This document shows positions 1 through 9,258 of a stretch of 64,000 bases of DNA, in pieces (position 1 is the first letter of the stretch; each line of letters starts with the position of its first letter). Source of the DNA: Alphaproteobacteria bacterium (GTDB lineage Bacteria; Pseudomonadota; Alphaproteobacteria; JAVJRE01); the NCBI GenBank assembly GCA_040218575.1, contig JAVJRE010000006.1:186001-250000 (forward strand), read 5' to 3'. The translations under genes and the position numbers were made by a program. Under the pieces are notes generated by a model, which made no database searches, was not told the DNA's origin, and was given only the letters and a program-made list of their open reading frames with translations.

Positions 1-4
1 GCCC

Positions 5-1156
5 TCAGGCTGGTCGCGGCTCCAGCGGCCGCGCCGGTCGTCGCCACCGCAAGGTGAACAGCCCGGCCGCCGCCATCACCAGCGCCAGATAGCCATAGAG
101 CCAGGCCGGGGCGATGGCCTCCATCAGGAAGGCGGCGGGAAGCGGCCCGAGAAAGGCGCCGGCGGAAAAGAAGATGTTCATGGAGCCGCTGGCGGCGACC
201 CGCTGGCCGGGCGGCAAGGTGTCGTTCAGATAGGACACCGAAATGGCATAGACCAGGCGCATGGCCGAGCCGAAGAGAATGGCCAGGGCCAGCATGACCT
301 TACCGCTATAGCCCGCGGACAGTGCGGTGAGGCCGGCCGACAGGCTGAGCAGGGCATAGATCAGAACCAGAAGGCGACCGCGGTCCATGCGATCGGACAG
401 TCGCCCCACCGGCCACTGGACCAGTGCGCCGCTGGCCAGAACCAGGGTCATAAACAGGCCCACCTGCACCACCATGCCGGGCTGGGTCAGCGCGAAGACC
501 GGCGTCAGCGACAAGGCGGTGCCGGTCAGGATGCCGCCGGTGAAGCCGCCGACCGCGGCGACCGGAGCGCGGGCGAAGAGGGACAGAGGCGACAGGGATT
601 CCGGCCGCTCGCGGACCGGGCCATGGGCCCGCGCCAGATGCACCGGCACGATGGTCGCGATGAAAAGAACGCCACACAGGATGAAGAGCAGGGCGGAGGC
701 CGGATCCACCACGTCCAGCAGGAACTGGCCTGCGCCCTGGGCGAAGGTGAAGGCGGTCATATAGGCGGCGGTGACGCGGCCGCGGCTGGCATTGGTGGCA
801 ACCGATTGCAGCCAGGCTTCCAGCGCCACCCAGATCCACAGCAGAGACAGGCCGGCGGCGAAGCGGAGCGCCAGCCAGGTCCACGGCGGCGGCAGCCAGA
901 TGAAGGCGAAGGCGGTGGCGGTGGCCAGCAGGCCGCTGATCCATACGGTGCCCACATAGCCGAAGCGGCGCACCGCCAGATGGCCGCTGGCCGCGGCGAT
1001 GAAGGCACCAGCCATGGCGGCCATGTTCATGAACGCGGGAAACTGCGCGGGAAATCCGTCGAGGGTCAGGCGCACGGCGACCAGCGACGTTAACAGCGCG
1101 AAGGCCAGGTTGGTGACCAGCACCGCGACGAGAATCGGCAGGGCGGCCCTGGGCAT
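5..1156 (-). CDS. MFS transporter, YcaD-like
   Basis: This 383-residue, very hydrophobic protein has about twelve predicted membrane segments and the layout of a major facilitator superfamily permease. Between the two six-helix halves lies a cytoplasmic stretch, and the segment GRLSDRMDRGRL is the typical MFS loop signature (G-x-L-x-D-x-x-x-R). The second half resembles the YcaD-type putative transporters, whose substrates are unknown. The gene is complete, starts at an ATG and ends near the window edge. It is separated from the next minus-strand gene by about 90 bases, so it may be the last member of that run. Substrate cannot be inferred. Confidence 0.85.
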   Translation of the reverse strand: MPRAALPILVAVLVTNLAFALLTSLVAVRLTLDGFPAQFPAFMNMAAMAGAFIAAASGHLAVRRFGYVGTVWISGLLATATAFAFIWLPPPWTWLALRFAAGLSLLWIWVALEAWLQSVATNASRGRVTAAYMTAFTFAQGAGQFLLDVVDPASALLFILCGVLFIATIVPVHLARAHGPVRERPESLSPLSLFARAPVAAVGGFTGGILTGTALSLTPVFALTQPGMVVQVGLFMTLVLASGALVQWPVGRLSDRMDRGRLLVLIYALLSLSAGLTALSAGYSGKVMLALAILFGSAMRLVYAISVSYLNDTLPPGQRVAASGSMNIFFSAGAFLGPLPAAFLMEAIAPAWLYGYLALVMAAAGLFTLRWRRPARPLEPRPA

Positions 1157-1249
1157 GGTCTGGCGTGTCCTCGCAATGGGCCAAGCAATAGGTGAACAGG
1201 ACCCTAGGTCGCCGTGGCGGCCGTGCGAAGACGGGTCAGCGGCGGGGAC

Positions 1250-1852
1250 TTACGCCGGCGGGCGGACGCCCTCCGCCCAGGGCCGGATGGAGAGACCCGG
1301 CCACAGGGCTGTCCAGCGGGTCACCTTGGCGGCATAGACGGGTGGCGTGATCTGGCGATGGTTGGGCCGGACCCGTCCGGCCAGCAGATCATCCAGGCCG
1401 AAGGGAGCGATGATCTGCAACGTGCTGTCGGTCGCCGGGCGGATGGCCACAGCGGTAGCGGTGGTCGGCCAGGTAGCGATGGCGTCGGCCAGATCCCTAT
1501 AGGGCGGGATGGGATGGCCGAAGCGAGCGGCATACCAGCGATGGACCAGCGCCTGGTTCTTGGCGTCGGCGGTGACGGCGAAGGGGCGCAGGCGTTCGTT
1601 CAGCCGCCGCTCCACATCTTCTTCCGCGTCGCCGGCCGCCGCATCGAACCACACCAGATCAACGTCCTTGAGGCCGTGCAACGGCGGCCGCGCGAACCGG
1701 TGGTTCCACACGGTCTGGGCGATGGCGCCGGCGCCGATCCACAGGGGCGACGCGGCGCGCGGCCAGTCGACAAACAGCGACTGAAACAGCGGGCTGGCAT
1801 GGAGGATGGCGGTGAGCCGGGCGATGGCGCCCGGGTCGGCCTCAGCCGTCAT
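1250..1852 (-). CDS. nucleotidyltransferase family protein (DUF925/NTP_transf_6-like)
   Basis: A 200-residue soluble protein. The N-terminal half contains a GAGAIAQTVWN segment followed by LKDVDLVWFD, which fits the glycine-rich entry and the acidic metal-binding strand of the minimal nucleotidyltransferase fold found in the DUF925 family. Members of this family have no firmly assigned substrate. I chose the ATG at 1852 because the upstream reading is antisense to nothing coherent and this start overlaps the end of moeB by about 11 bases, giving probable translational coupling. It lies last in the coaBC-dut-moeB run. Confidence 0.7.
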   Translation of the reverse strand: MTAEADPGAIARLTAILHASPLFQSLFVDWPRAASPLWIGAGAIAQTVWNHRFARPPLHGLKDVDLVWFDAAAGDAEEDVERRLNERLRPFAVTADAKNQALVHRWYAARFGHPIPPYRDLADAIATWPTTATAVAIRPATDSTLQIIAPFGLDDLLAGRVRPNHRQITPPVYAAKVTRWTALWPGLSIRPWAEGVRPPA

Positions 1853-2660
1853 GGGCCGACAGATCGCGGATCGTCGGCCGGTCACCACACAGCGCGCACG
1901 CCGCACGGCGGCGATAGGTCATACGGCGCATGTCACTGCGCAGCCCGTCATAGAGCAGCATGGCGCCGGCCGGGCTGGCGCCCAGTCCCAGCACGATCTT
2001 CAGCACCTCGGTGGCCTGCAGCGTTCCCAGAACGCCGGGCAGGCTGGCCAGGATGCCGGCCTCTTCGCAACGGGGAATGGCGCCGGGTGGCGGCGGTTCG
2101 GGAAAGGCGCAGCGATAGCACGGCGAGGGTGGATCGGTGTCGGGGCGCATGACGAAAAGCTGGCCCTCGAAGCGCAGCAGGGCGGCGGCAACCAGCGGCT
2201 TGCGGGCAAGCCAGGCGGCGTCATTGGTAAGGTAGCGGGTAGCAAAATTGTCCGATCCATCGACGATGATGTCGGCGGCGTTCACCAGTCGCGCCGCGTT
2301 GGCCGGACCGAAGCGCTCAGCGACTGTGGTGATCGCCACATCGGGATTGAGCGCGCGCACGGCGTCGGCTGCGCTTTCCACCTTGGCCCGGCCCACATCG
2401 GCGGTGCGATGGATGACCTGGCGCTGCAGATTGGCCAGGTCCACATGATCGTCGTCGACGATGGTCAGATGGCCGACGCCGGCGGCGGCGAGATACTGCA
2501 GGACCGGCGCGCCGAGACCGCCGGCGCCGATCATCAGCACACGCGCCGCCAGCAGGCGCGCCTGACCGTCCTCGCCGATGGGGTCGAGAATAAGGTGGCG
2601 CGCGTAGCGGTGAATCTGGTCGTCGCTCAGATCGATCGGGGTGACGGGCGGCATGGTCAT
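1842..2660 (-). CDS. moeB: HesA/MoeB/ThiF family adenylyltransferase
   Basis: A 272-residue E1-like enzyme that adenylates the C-terminal glycine of a ubiquitin-like sulfur carrier, MoaD in molybdopterin synthesis or ThiS in thiamine synthesis. The nucleotide-binding loop GAGGLG is at residues 45-50, the Arg finger region DLANLQRQ near 75-81, zinc ligands CYRC at 181-184 and CALC at 255-258, and the candidate catalytic cysteine C198 in IPRCEEAGI. No rhodanese domain is present, as in bacterial MoeB. A second ATG two codons downstream (2654) has better spacing to a GAGGG ribosome site. It follows the cysteine-synthase-like gene by five bases. Confidence 0.88.
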   Translation of the reverse strand: MTMPPVTPIDLSDDQIHRYARHLILDPIGEDGQARLLAARVLMIGAGGLGAPVLQYLAAAGVGHLTIVDDDHVDLANLQRQVIHRTADVGRAKVESAADAVRALNPDVAITTVAERFGPANAARLVNAADIIVDGSDNFATRYLTNDAAWLARKPLVAAALLRFEGQLFVMRPDTDPPSPCYRCAFPEPPPPGAIPRCEEAGILASLPGVLGTLQATEVLKIVLGLGASPAGAMLLYDGLRSDMRRMTYRRRAACALCGDRPTIRDLSAHDG

Positions 2661-2665
2661 GACCC

Positions 2666-3934
2666 TCAGCCGGTATAGGTCTTAAAGGGAATCAGGTCGC
2701 GCTCCGCGGTTGCGGTGAGCATGACGACGATGGTCTTGGCGGCGTTCTCAGGCCGGCCGGCGAAATCGAACGCCGCCTTCAGCGCGGCGGCGGAGGCGAG
2801 GCCGAGGGCCAGGCCCTCGCTCCGCACGACGCGCGCCATCCACTCCTGCGCCGCCTGGTCGCTGACCGGTATGACCTCGTCCAGCACGGAGCGGTTGAGG
2901 CTCTCCGGCCGGAAGCCGACGCCGATGCCGTGCAGAGCGTGCGGCCGCGCCGGCTCGCCGCGCAGGACGCGCGACGCTGCCGGTTCCACGCCGATGACGC
3001 GGAGGGTGGGCTGGCGCGGCTTGAGCAGCCGGCCGACCCCGGTAAGAACCCCGCCGGTGCCGATACCGGCGACGATGGCGCCGATGCGCCCGCCGGTCTG
3101 GGTCCATAGCTCTTCGGCGGTGGAGTGCTGGTGGGCGCCGGCGGTGTCGATGCTGGAGTATTGTGCCAGAAAGCAGCCGCTGCCGGATTCGGCCTCGCTG
3201 CGCGCCGCTTCTATGGCGCCGGCCAGGCCAAGCGCTGCGGGAATGAGAAGAATCTCCGCACCATGCATCTGTAAGAGACGTTGATGGCTTTCCGGCGTGT
3301 TGTCGGGCATGAACAGTCGCAGGCCGTAGCCACGCGCGGCGGCGATCGCCGCCAGCGCCAGCGCGGCGTTGGACAGGCACGCTTCGATGATCGTCCCGCC
3401 GGGGGCAAGCTCGCCGCGCATGGCGGCGCCATCGATCAGGCCCATGGCCACACGGTCCATGGTCGAGCCGAAGGGGTTGAGGAAATCGAGCTTGGCCAGC
3501 ACCTCGGCGCGGACACCGGTCTCCGCCATCAGGCGCGGCAGGCGCACCAGGGGCGTGTTGCCGATGGCGGCGAAGGCGTCGGCCTGGATTGGCGGCGGCC
3601 CGGCCATGGGCGCGGTCTGCGGCGCGGGCGCGGCACGTGCGGCGCGAATCGGCGCGGCGTGGGGCTTGGCCTGGCGGGCCATGGGCGGTGTGCCGTCGCC
3701 CAGCCGGTCGCCGGTGACGGTGTGGCGGGCGGCGCCGGGAGTGATAGGGATCGCTCCCGGACCGGCGGACGACGGGGCCGGCGGTACGGCGGCGGGGGCG
3801 TCCGTCCCCTCCACGGTCCCGTCCATGGCGTCATCATGGGCCTGCTGGCGTAGGCTTCGCACGGTCGGCACCGCGCCACGGGGATCCAGGGTCTTGCCCC
3901 AGCGATTGCCGCGGAAGATCGGCGTCTTCTTCAT
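2666..3934 (-). CDS. cysteine synthase/CBS-fold homolog lacking the PLP lysine
   Basis: A 422-residue protein: about 115 residues of Pro/Ala-rich N-terminal extension I do not recognise, then a fold-type II PLP enzyme domain of the cysteine synthase family (IGNTPLVRL at 124-132). The usual Lys in N-P-x-G-S-x-K-D-R is Met159 here (NPFGSTMDR), and the substrate loop T-S-G-N-T-G is replaced by CLSNAA near 186-191. The phosphate-binding loop is kept as GIGTGG. The ATG at 3934 overlaps the dut stop as ATGA; a longer reading through dut makes no sense. By sequence it should not form the internal aldimine, so it may be a regulatory or scaffold pseudoenzyme. Neighbours suggest co-expression with coaBC, dut and moeB. 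Confidence 0.8.
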   Translation of the reverse strand: MKKTPIFRGNRWGKTLDPRGAVPTVRSLRQQAHDDAMDGTVEGTDAPAAVPPAPSSAGPGAIPITPGAARHTVTGDRLGDGTPPMARQAKPHAAPIRAARAAPAPQTAPMAGPPPIQADAFAAIGNTPLVRLPRLMAETGVRAEVLAKLDFLNPFGSTMDRVAMGLIDGAAMRGELAPGGTIIEACLSNAALALAAIAAARGYGLRLFMPDNTPESHQRLLQMHGAEILLIPAALGLAGAIEAARSEAESGSGCFLAQYSSIDTAGAHQHSTAEELWTQTGGRIGAIVAGIGTGGVLTGVGRLLKPRQPTLRVIGVEPAASRVLRGEPARPHALHGIGVGFRPESLNRSVLDEVIPVSDQAAQEWMARVVRSEGLALGLASAAALKAAFDFAGRPENAAKTIVVMLTATAERDLIPFKTYTG

Positions 3935-4413
3935 GTCTGGTTGCCGGCAGCGGCCACGCCGGTGGAGCCGAAACCGCCGACACCGCGATCGGTGTCGTCG
4001 AGTGTGGCGCTGTCGCGCCAGGCGACCTGGCAGACCGGGGCCACCACAAGCTGGGCGATACGCATGCCGCGGATGACGGAAAAGGCCTCCGCCCCCAGAT
4101 TGACCAGCAGCACCTGCACCTCGCCGCGATAGTCGCTGTCGATGGTGCCCGGGGCATTGACGATTGAAATGCCATGGCGCACGGCCAGGCCGGAGCGCGG
4201 CCGGACCTGCGCCTCGTGGCCAGGCGGCAGGGCAATGGCAATGCCGGCGGGGATCAGGGCGCGGGCGCCGGGGGCCAGGATCTGCTCTTCGGTGACGGCG
4301 GCCAGCAGGTCGAGACCGGCGGCGCCGGCGGTGGCATAGGCCGGCAGCGGCAGATCGGCGCCGTGCGGCAGGCGACGGATGGCGACCGTGACGGGGCCAG
4401 CCGGTGTGGTCAT
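3931..4413 (-). CDS. dut: dUTP diphosphatase
   Basis: A 160-residue homotrimeric dUTPase that hydrolyses dUTP to dUMP and pyrophosphate, keeping uracil out of DNA and supplying dTMP synthesis. All five family motifs are visible: [39 protein letters not shown] and the C-terminal arm [10 protein letters not shown]. The length is normal. The ATG at 4413 overlaps the coaBC stop codon as ATGA, and its own stop overlaps the next start in the same way, so three genes appear to be translationally coupled. Confidence 0.97.
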   Translation of the reverse strand: MTTPAGPVTVAIRRLPHGADLPLPAYATAGAAGLDLLAAVTEEQILAPGARALIPAGIAIALPPGHEAQVRPRSGLAVRHGISIVNAPGTIDSDYRGEVQVLLVNLGAEAFSVIRGMRIAQLVVAPVCQVAWRDSATLDDTDRGVGGFGSTGVAAAGNQT

Positions 4414-5744
4414 GATACCGCCCGCAGCGCGGCTTCCGCGCTCGCATGCCCGGTTGCGCTGCCGGTCAGGGCCAGGGCGATGCGCCGGGCCAGACGGTCG
4501 GCGACGGCGGTTTTGCTCATGGTCGGCCAGTCTTCTGTCACCGTCCCGTCCACCAGGACAATGCGGTTGTCCGCCCCGCCGAAGGTGGCCGTGCCCGGTG
4601 AGACATCGTTGGCCAGCACCCAATCGCAGTTCTTGCGGGCGCGTTTTTCGTTGGCCAGTGCCGCAAGGCGGGTCGCGTCGGCTTCGGTCTCGGCGGCAAA
4701 GCCGATGACCAGACGCGGCCGGCGCTGCCCGGCGGCGGCGACCAGGGCCAGCACGTCGGGGTTTTCTTCCAGCGCCAGGGCCGGTGCACCGCCGCCGCGC
4801 GCTTTCTTGAGCTTGGCGGCGCTTGCGGTCGCCGGCCGCCAGTCAGCCACGGCGGCGGCGAAAACAGCGATATGGAGGGGAGCGGCCCCGCCGTCGCGCA
4901 GGCGCTGGCAGGCTTCGGCCATCTGCCGGGCGCTTTCCACATGAATTGTCGTGACGCCGGGCGGATCGGCCAGGGCGACGGGGCCGCTGACCAAAGTGGT
5001 GCGCGCGCCAAGGCGGGCCAGCGCCGCCGCCACCGCATGACCCTGGCGGCCGGACGAGCGGTTGGCGATGTAGCGCACCGGGTCCACCGCCTCGATGGTC
5101 GGGCCGGAGGTCACCAGAGCGGTGAGACCGGCCAGCGGCCCCCGCGCCGCGCCGCCCAGCAGCTCGGCGGCGGCGGCGATGATCACCGGCACTTCGGCCA
5201 TGCGGCCGGAGCCCACCTCGCCGCAGGCCAGATCACCACTGCCGGGACCGACCACGGCGACGCCGCGGGATTCGAGCGTCGCCAGATTGTCCTGGGTGGC
5301 GGCGGCGGCCCACATGACCTCATTCATGGCCGGCGCCACCAGCACCGGACGGTCACTGGCCAGCAGCACGGTGGTGGCCAGGTCATCGGCCATGCCGGCG
5401 GCCATGCGCGCCATCATGTGGGCGCTGGCCGGGGCGACGATGATCAGGTCACAGTCGCGGGCGAGACGGATGTGTCCCATCTCCGCCTCGTCGGTGAGGG
5501 AGAAGAGTTCGGTGTAGCACTTCGTTCCCGCCAGGGAGGCGGCGGCGAGCGCGGTGATGAACCGGGCGCCGCCGGCGGTCAGCACCGGCTGCACCGCCAC
5601 GCCGACATCGCGTAGGCGACGGATCAGCTCCAGGCTCTTATAGGCGGCGATGCCGCCGGAGATGATGAGCAGGACACGGACGCCGTCCAGCGTGGCGCGC
5701 GGGGCGACGGGAGGGCTGGCGGCGGGGTCTTTGGCGTTGGCCAT
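4410..5744 (-). CDS. coaBC: bifunctional phosphopantothenoylcysteine synthetase/decarboxylase
   Basis: A 444-residue fusion enzyme for two steps of coenzyme A synthesis. The N-terminal FMN-dependent decarboxylase (CoaC) shows SGGIAAYKS at 29-37, active-site His91, Asn141 in PAMNEVMW and the reducing Cys174 in [11 protein letters not shown]. The C-terminal CoaB part starts near residue 205 and has [20 protein letters not shown] and the KLKK motif at 311-314. I used the ATG at 5744, where homologs begin; an earlier in-frame start would add 27 unconserved residues. It heads the coupled coaBC-dut operon. In most alphaproteobacteria ubiB would lie just beyond, but a divergent acetyltransferase gene is here instead. 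Confidence 0.96.
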   Translation of the reverse strand: MANAKDPAASPPVAPRATLDGVRVLLIISGGIAAYKSLELIRRLRDVGVAVQPVLTAGGARFITALAAASLAGTKCYTELFSLTDEAEMGHIRLARDCDLIIVAPASAHMMARMAAGMADDLATTVLLASDRPVLVAPAMNEVMWAAAATQDNLATLESRGVAVVGPGSGDLACGEVGSGRMAEVPVIIAAAAELLGGAARGPLAGLTALVTSGPTIEAVDPVRYIANRSSGRQGHAVAAALARLGARTTLVSGPVALADPPGVTTIHVESARQMAEACQRLRDGGAAPLHIAVFAAAVADWRPATASAAKLKKARGGGAPALALEENPDVLALVAAAGQRRPRLVIGFAAETEADATRLAALANEKRARKNCDWVLANDVSPGTATFGGADNRIVLVDGTVTEDWPTMSKTAVADRLARRIALALTGSATGHASAEAALRAVS

Positions 5745-5911
5745 GATGAAACCCTGTGAGCGGGCCGGGTTTGGCTTGGGTCTCTGTGGCCCTGTGCTAG
5801 AAGCTAGGCGGGCGGTGGCGGGCAATCAAGGAGGCGATGCGCCGCGACGCCGGGACGGACAGGGACCGGGCATGGGACGCCGGAAGGCAGAAGACTGGAG
5901 GAGAGAGGGTC

Positions 5912-6571
5912 ATGGGCGCGGCAATTGAAAGCTTTGCGGTGGCGGCGGGGCGTATCGCCAGCATCGTCACATCGCTGGAAATGCGCCGGCTGCCGCCGCC
6001 GGACCGGGCGTCTCTGGCCCGTGACGACCTGCGGCTTGAGCGGGTGGCGCGGCCGCAGCCCGGCTTCTACCGGGATCTGCAGCGGCGGGTCGGCGCCCGC
6101 TGGCTGTGGTTCAGCCGCCTGCGCCTGTCGGACGAGGCCCTGATGGCCATTCTCGATGATCCGGCGGTGGAGCTTTATGTGCTGCGCCGTCTGGACAGGC
6201 CGGGTGACGGGCCGGACGCAGCGGTCGGCATTGTGGAACTGGACCGGCGACAGCCGGGCCAGGTGGAACTGGCCTTTCTCGGTGTGACGGAAGACCTGCT
6301 GGGCCAGGGGGCCGGCCGTTTCATGATCGCCAGCGCCATCGAAATCGTCCGCGACCATAATTGCGAGCGCTTCTGGGTCCATACCTGCACCCTGGACCAT
6401 CCGGCGGCAATCCGGGCCTATGAACGGGCCGGCTTTCGCGCCTTCGCGCGGTCGGTGGAGATTACCGACGATCCGCGGCTGGACGGCACCCTGCCAGCGG
6501 ACGCCGCACCCCATGTGCCGCTGATCGCTCCGGACGGTCCGGGCGCTACGGGCGGCGAGGCAGAGGGTTAG
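5912..6571 (+). CDS. GNAT family N-acetyltransferase
   Basis: A 219-residue protein with a GNAT domain. The acetyl-CoA loop appears as LGVTEDLLGQGAGRFMIASA, matching the Q/R-x-x-G-x-G/A signature, followed by the late strand and helix ERFWVHTCTLDHPAAIRAYERAGF that is common in the family. The start at 5912 has a GGAGAGAGGG ribosome site a few bases upstream; an in-frame ATG 75 bases earlier lacks one. It is alone on the plus strand between coaBC and ubiE and its stop overlaps that of ubiE by four bases. The substrate is unknown. Confidence 0.85.
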   Translation: MGAAIESFAVAAGRIASIVTSLEMRRLPPPDRASLARDDLRLERVARPQPGFYRDLQRRVGARWLWFSRLRLSDEALMAILDDPAVELYVLRRLDRPGDGPDAAVGIVELDRRQPGQVELAFLGVTEDLLGQGAGRFMIASAIEIVRDHNCERFWVHTCTLDHPAAIRAYERAGFRAFARSVEITDDPRLDGTLPADAAPHVPLIAPDGPGATGGEAEG

Positions 6572-7392
6572 AGCCGCCAGCCCGAATGCAGCGCGGCGAT
6601 ACCGCCCATGAGATTGCGCCAGGTGACGCGACCAAGTCCGGCCGCGGCCATGCGGCGGGCCAGTTGGTCCTGTGGCGGAAAGCGGCGGATGCTCTCCACC
6701 AGATAGCGATAGGCCGGGGCGTCGCCGGCGACCAGGCCGCCGAGACGCGGCAGAACGCCAAAGGAATAGGCGTCGTAGAGCGGCCGTAGCAGGGGCAGGG
6801 CCACATGAGACAATTCCAGCGCCAGGAAGCGGCCGCCAGGCCGCAGAACCCGGTGGCATTCGGCCAGCGCCGCGTCCAGATCCGTCATGTTGCGCAGGCC
6901 AAAGGCGCAGGTGATGGCGTCGGCCGATGCGGTCCGCAGCGGCAGGCGCTCCGCCTCGCCGGCCAGCCAGGTAAGGCGCGGCTCGACCGGTGTTGCCGTG
7001 GCCGCCAGGCGCGGCATCATGGCGCCGCCATGGTCGCGACCCTGGCTCAGCATGGCCGGCGTGGCATCCAGCACCAGGGCGGTGGCGGCCGGCCCACCGC
7101 TGGCGCCCGGCGCACGGTCGGAACGGGCGAGCGCCAGACGGGCCACATCGCCGGTGCCGCCGGCCAGATCCACCAGCCGCCAGCCGGGCCTGGGGTTGAG
7201 CCAGTCCACCAGCGCGTGTTTCCAGGCGCGATGGGCGCCGCCGCTCATCAGGTCGTTCATCAGGTCGTAGCGCCCGGCGACCCGACCGAAAAGGCCGCGC
7301 ACCAGCGCCGGCTTTGCGGCCCGCGTCACGCGGGTAAAGCCGAAGTCGGCGGCGTCTGCGGCCTCGCGCGCACCAGTGGCAGTGTCGATCAT
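6568..7392 (-). CDS. ubiE: ubiquinone/menaquinone C-methyltransferase
   Basis: A 274-residue class I SAM-dependent methyltransferase that C-methylates the benzoquinol ring during ubiquinone synthesis. Family features include VAGRYDLMNDLMS near the N terminus, the SAM motif LVDLAGGTGDVARL, and the late segment AFGLRNMTDLDAALAECHRVL with LRPGGRFLALE. It is about 20 residues longer than E. coli UbiE because of an Ala/Gly-rich insertion after the SAM motif. Its ATG overlaps the stop of the broken HNH gene as ATGA, so it may partly depend on translation of that gene. Confidence 0.94.
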   Translation of the reverse strand: MIDTATGAREAADAADFGFTRVTRAAKPALVRGLFGRVAGRYDLMNDLMSGGAHRAWKHALVDWLNPRPGWRLVDLAGGTGDVARLALARSDRAPGASGGPAATALVLDATPAMLSQGRDHGGAMMPRLAATATPVEPRLTWLAGEAERLPLRTASADAITCAFGLRNMTDLDAALAECHRVLRPGGRFLALELSHVALPLLRPLYDAYSFGVLPRLGGLVAGDAPAYRYLVESIRRFPPQDQLARRMAAAGLGRVTWRNLMGGIAALHSGWRL

Positions 7393-8318
7393 CCCTGAAA
7401 TCTATGCTCCCTGTGCCAGGCAAGATAGGCCGGGTGCGGCCGCGCCGTCGGGTCGTCGGGCAGCTTGCGCAGACGGTTGTCCGGCGGCAGCAGGCGTTGC
7501 AATGGCTCCTCCAGATAACGCCGCGCCGCCAGGAGGCGATAATCGTCGGTCAGAGAGATCAACCCACGGTCGAATAGCCAGTGGACGGTGCGTGACAGAG
7601 CAAGGCCGTTGCGCGGCGAGTCATTACCCTGAGCTTCCACCGGACGGATATGTGCCGCTTCCATTTCCGAGCGTCCTCCGCCATTGATGATTCGCAGTCC
7701 GGTAACCGCACATGTGGAATCATAGGCCTGGCGGATTTGCCGGGCGAAGAGAGCGTCACGCACCGGCCGGCGGGACAGACGCTCCGCCATGGGCCGCAGG
7801 AGCGGCGCGGTGTCTTCGGCCAGGGCATAGGATGGCGTGGCGCTGTCGCCCGCCCGGTGTGTGCCTTCGGCGATGAGACGCTCCAGTTCGTCAATGGCGG
7901 GAAAACCGGCGGACAATATGGCTTCGAACTCGTGGTCGGCGAGAGCACGGACGGCATTGAGAAAATAGGCGGTATTCGTTGTGCCGTCGGCGGTGGTCAG
8001 CCCGTCTTCGTAGGTGGTGGCACCTTCGCGGAACGGCACCGGCCGATCAAAAGGCAGGTAATCCTCGATCAGGGCGTAGAAGTGACCGGCCCTGTCAGGG
8101 TCCGGCACGACGGCCGCAACCCGGGCCACCGCCACCTAGGCCATGCGACCAGTACGTCGGGCGTCGCCGTCATCGGCGCGGCCGGGTTCATAGTAGACAA
8201 TCTGGTCGCCGACCGTCTGCTTCACACGACCGAGGTAGGTGCGTGGAAAATGATAGCGGACATCCGGGATATCGTCATAGTCGGGACGCACCCGCGTGGT
8301 GAATACCGCCTTAGCCAT
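7389..8318 (-). pseudogene. HNH endonuclease (HNH_2-like) interrupted by one in-frame TAG
   Basis: Read through, this is a 309-residue protein in one frame. The first 60 codons (MAKAVFTTRVRPDYDDIPDV onward) and the rest (VAVARVAAVVPDPD onward) are separated only by TAG at 8138-8136, with no frameshift. The two parts together look like one intact HNH_2-type restriction-like protein; the C-terminal half has the HNH core with His in AAHIRPVEAQGND and RNGLALSRTVHWLFDRGLI. The second part alone could start from the GTG directly after the stop but would lose the N-terminal region. Expected residue at the stop is probably aromatic. The gene ends overlapping ubiE as ATGA. It could be a recent nonsense mutation, an assembly error or a read-through codon. 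Confidence 0.8.
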
Positions 8319-8363
8319 GCGTCGAGCGTAGCCCTGACGGGCGTTCCGGGCTAGCGTCGGGAC

Positions 8364-9236
8364 ATGCCCGAATTGCCAGAGGTGGAGACCGTGCGGCGTG
8401 GCCTTGCGGCCGGCCTTGCCGGCCGCCGTCTGGCGCGGGTGGAGGTGCGCCGCCGCGATCTGCGCCGGCCGGTGCCGGCGGACCTGGCACGGCGGGCGGC
8501 GGGCCAGCGCATCACCGCGGTGACCCGGCGGGCCAAGTATCTGCTGCTGCACCTGGACGGCGGGGCGGCGATCCTCATTCATCTCGGCATGTCCGGGCGG
8601 ATTCTGGTGACGCCGGCGGATGCGGCGCCGGCCCTGACCATCCATGACCATGTACGGTTTCTGACCGACGACGGGGTCGAGGCGCGCTTTACCGATCCGC
8701 GTCGCTTCGGCGTGGTGGACCTGGTGGCGCCGGGAGGCGTCGCCGGCCATCCGCTGCTGGCCCATCTGGGGCCGGAGCCGCTGGCCACCGGCGATGCGCC
8801 GGAGGCGGCACCGCCGCTGCTGAACGGGGCGCTCCTGATGGAGCGGCTGGCCGGCCGCACGGGAGCCATCAAGCCGTTGCTGCTGGACCAGCGGATGATA
8901 GCCGGGCTCGGCAATATCTATGCCTCGGAAGCACTCTATCGCGCCGGCCTGTCGCCGCGCCGTCGCGCCCACACCATTCGCGGCGGGCGGGCCGAGCGGC
9001 TGGCCCGGGCCATTGGCGAGGTGCTGCAGGAGGCGGTGGCGGCCGGCGGTTCCAGCCTGCGCGACTATCGCGACGCGGCCGGCGAGCTCGGCTATTTCCA
9101 GCATGACTTCCGGGTCTATGATCGGGCCGGCCGGCCCTGTCCCGACTGCGACTGCGACAGCGCCAGGACCGGCGGCATCCGGCGGTTGAGCCAGGGCGGG
9201 CGGTCCACATTCTATTGTCCGCGCCGGCAGCGATGA
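8364..9236 (+). CDS. mutM: formamidopyrimidine-DNA glycosylase
   Basis: A 290-residue base-excision repair enzyme that removes 8-oxoguanine and formamidopyrimidines and nicks the abasic strand. The catalytic N-terminus PELPEVETV follows the initiator Met; the conserved lysine lies in RRAKYLLLHL, and LGNIYASEALYRAGL and the FPG zinc-finger core GGRSTFYCP are present. The finger normally reads C-x2-C...C-x2-C, but the last Cys is Arg here (YCPRRQR, codons CGC CGG), while an additional Cys occurs in CPDCDC. It is divergent from the HNH gene with 45 bases between them. Confidence 0.95.
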   Translation: MPELPEVETVRRGLAAGLAGRRLARVEVRRRDLRRPVPADLARRAAGQRITAVTRRAKYLLLHLDGGAAILIHLGMSGRILVTPADAAPALTIHDHVRFLTDDGVEARFTDPRRFGVVDLVAPGGVAGHPLLAHLGPEPLATGDAPEAAPPLLNGALLMERLAGRTGAIKPLLLDQRMIAGLGNIYASEALYRAGLSPRRRAHTIRGGRAERLARAIGEVLQEAVAAGGSSLRDYRDAAGELGYFQHDFRVYDRAGRPCPDCDCDSARTGGIRRLSQGGRSTFYCPRRQR

Positions 9237-9258
9237 GACGCCGGGTGGAAGGAACAGG

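Noticed and set aside
3935-4447. A 593-residue cysteine-synthase-like protein starting inside dut
   Set aside because: The extra N-terminal part is the antisense-free alternate frame of dut; the ATGA overlap at 3931-3934 gives the real start.
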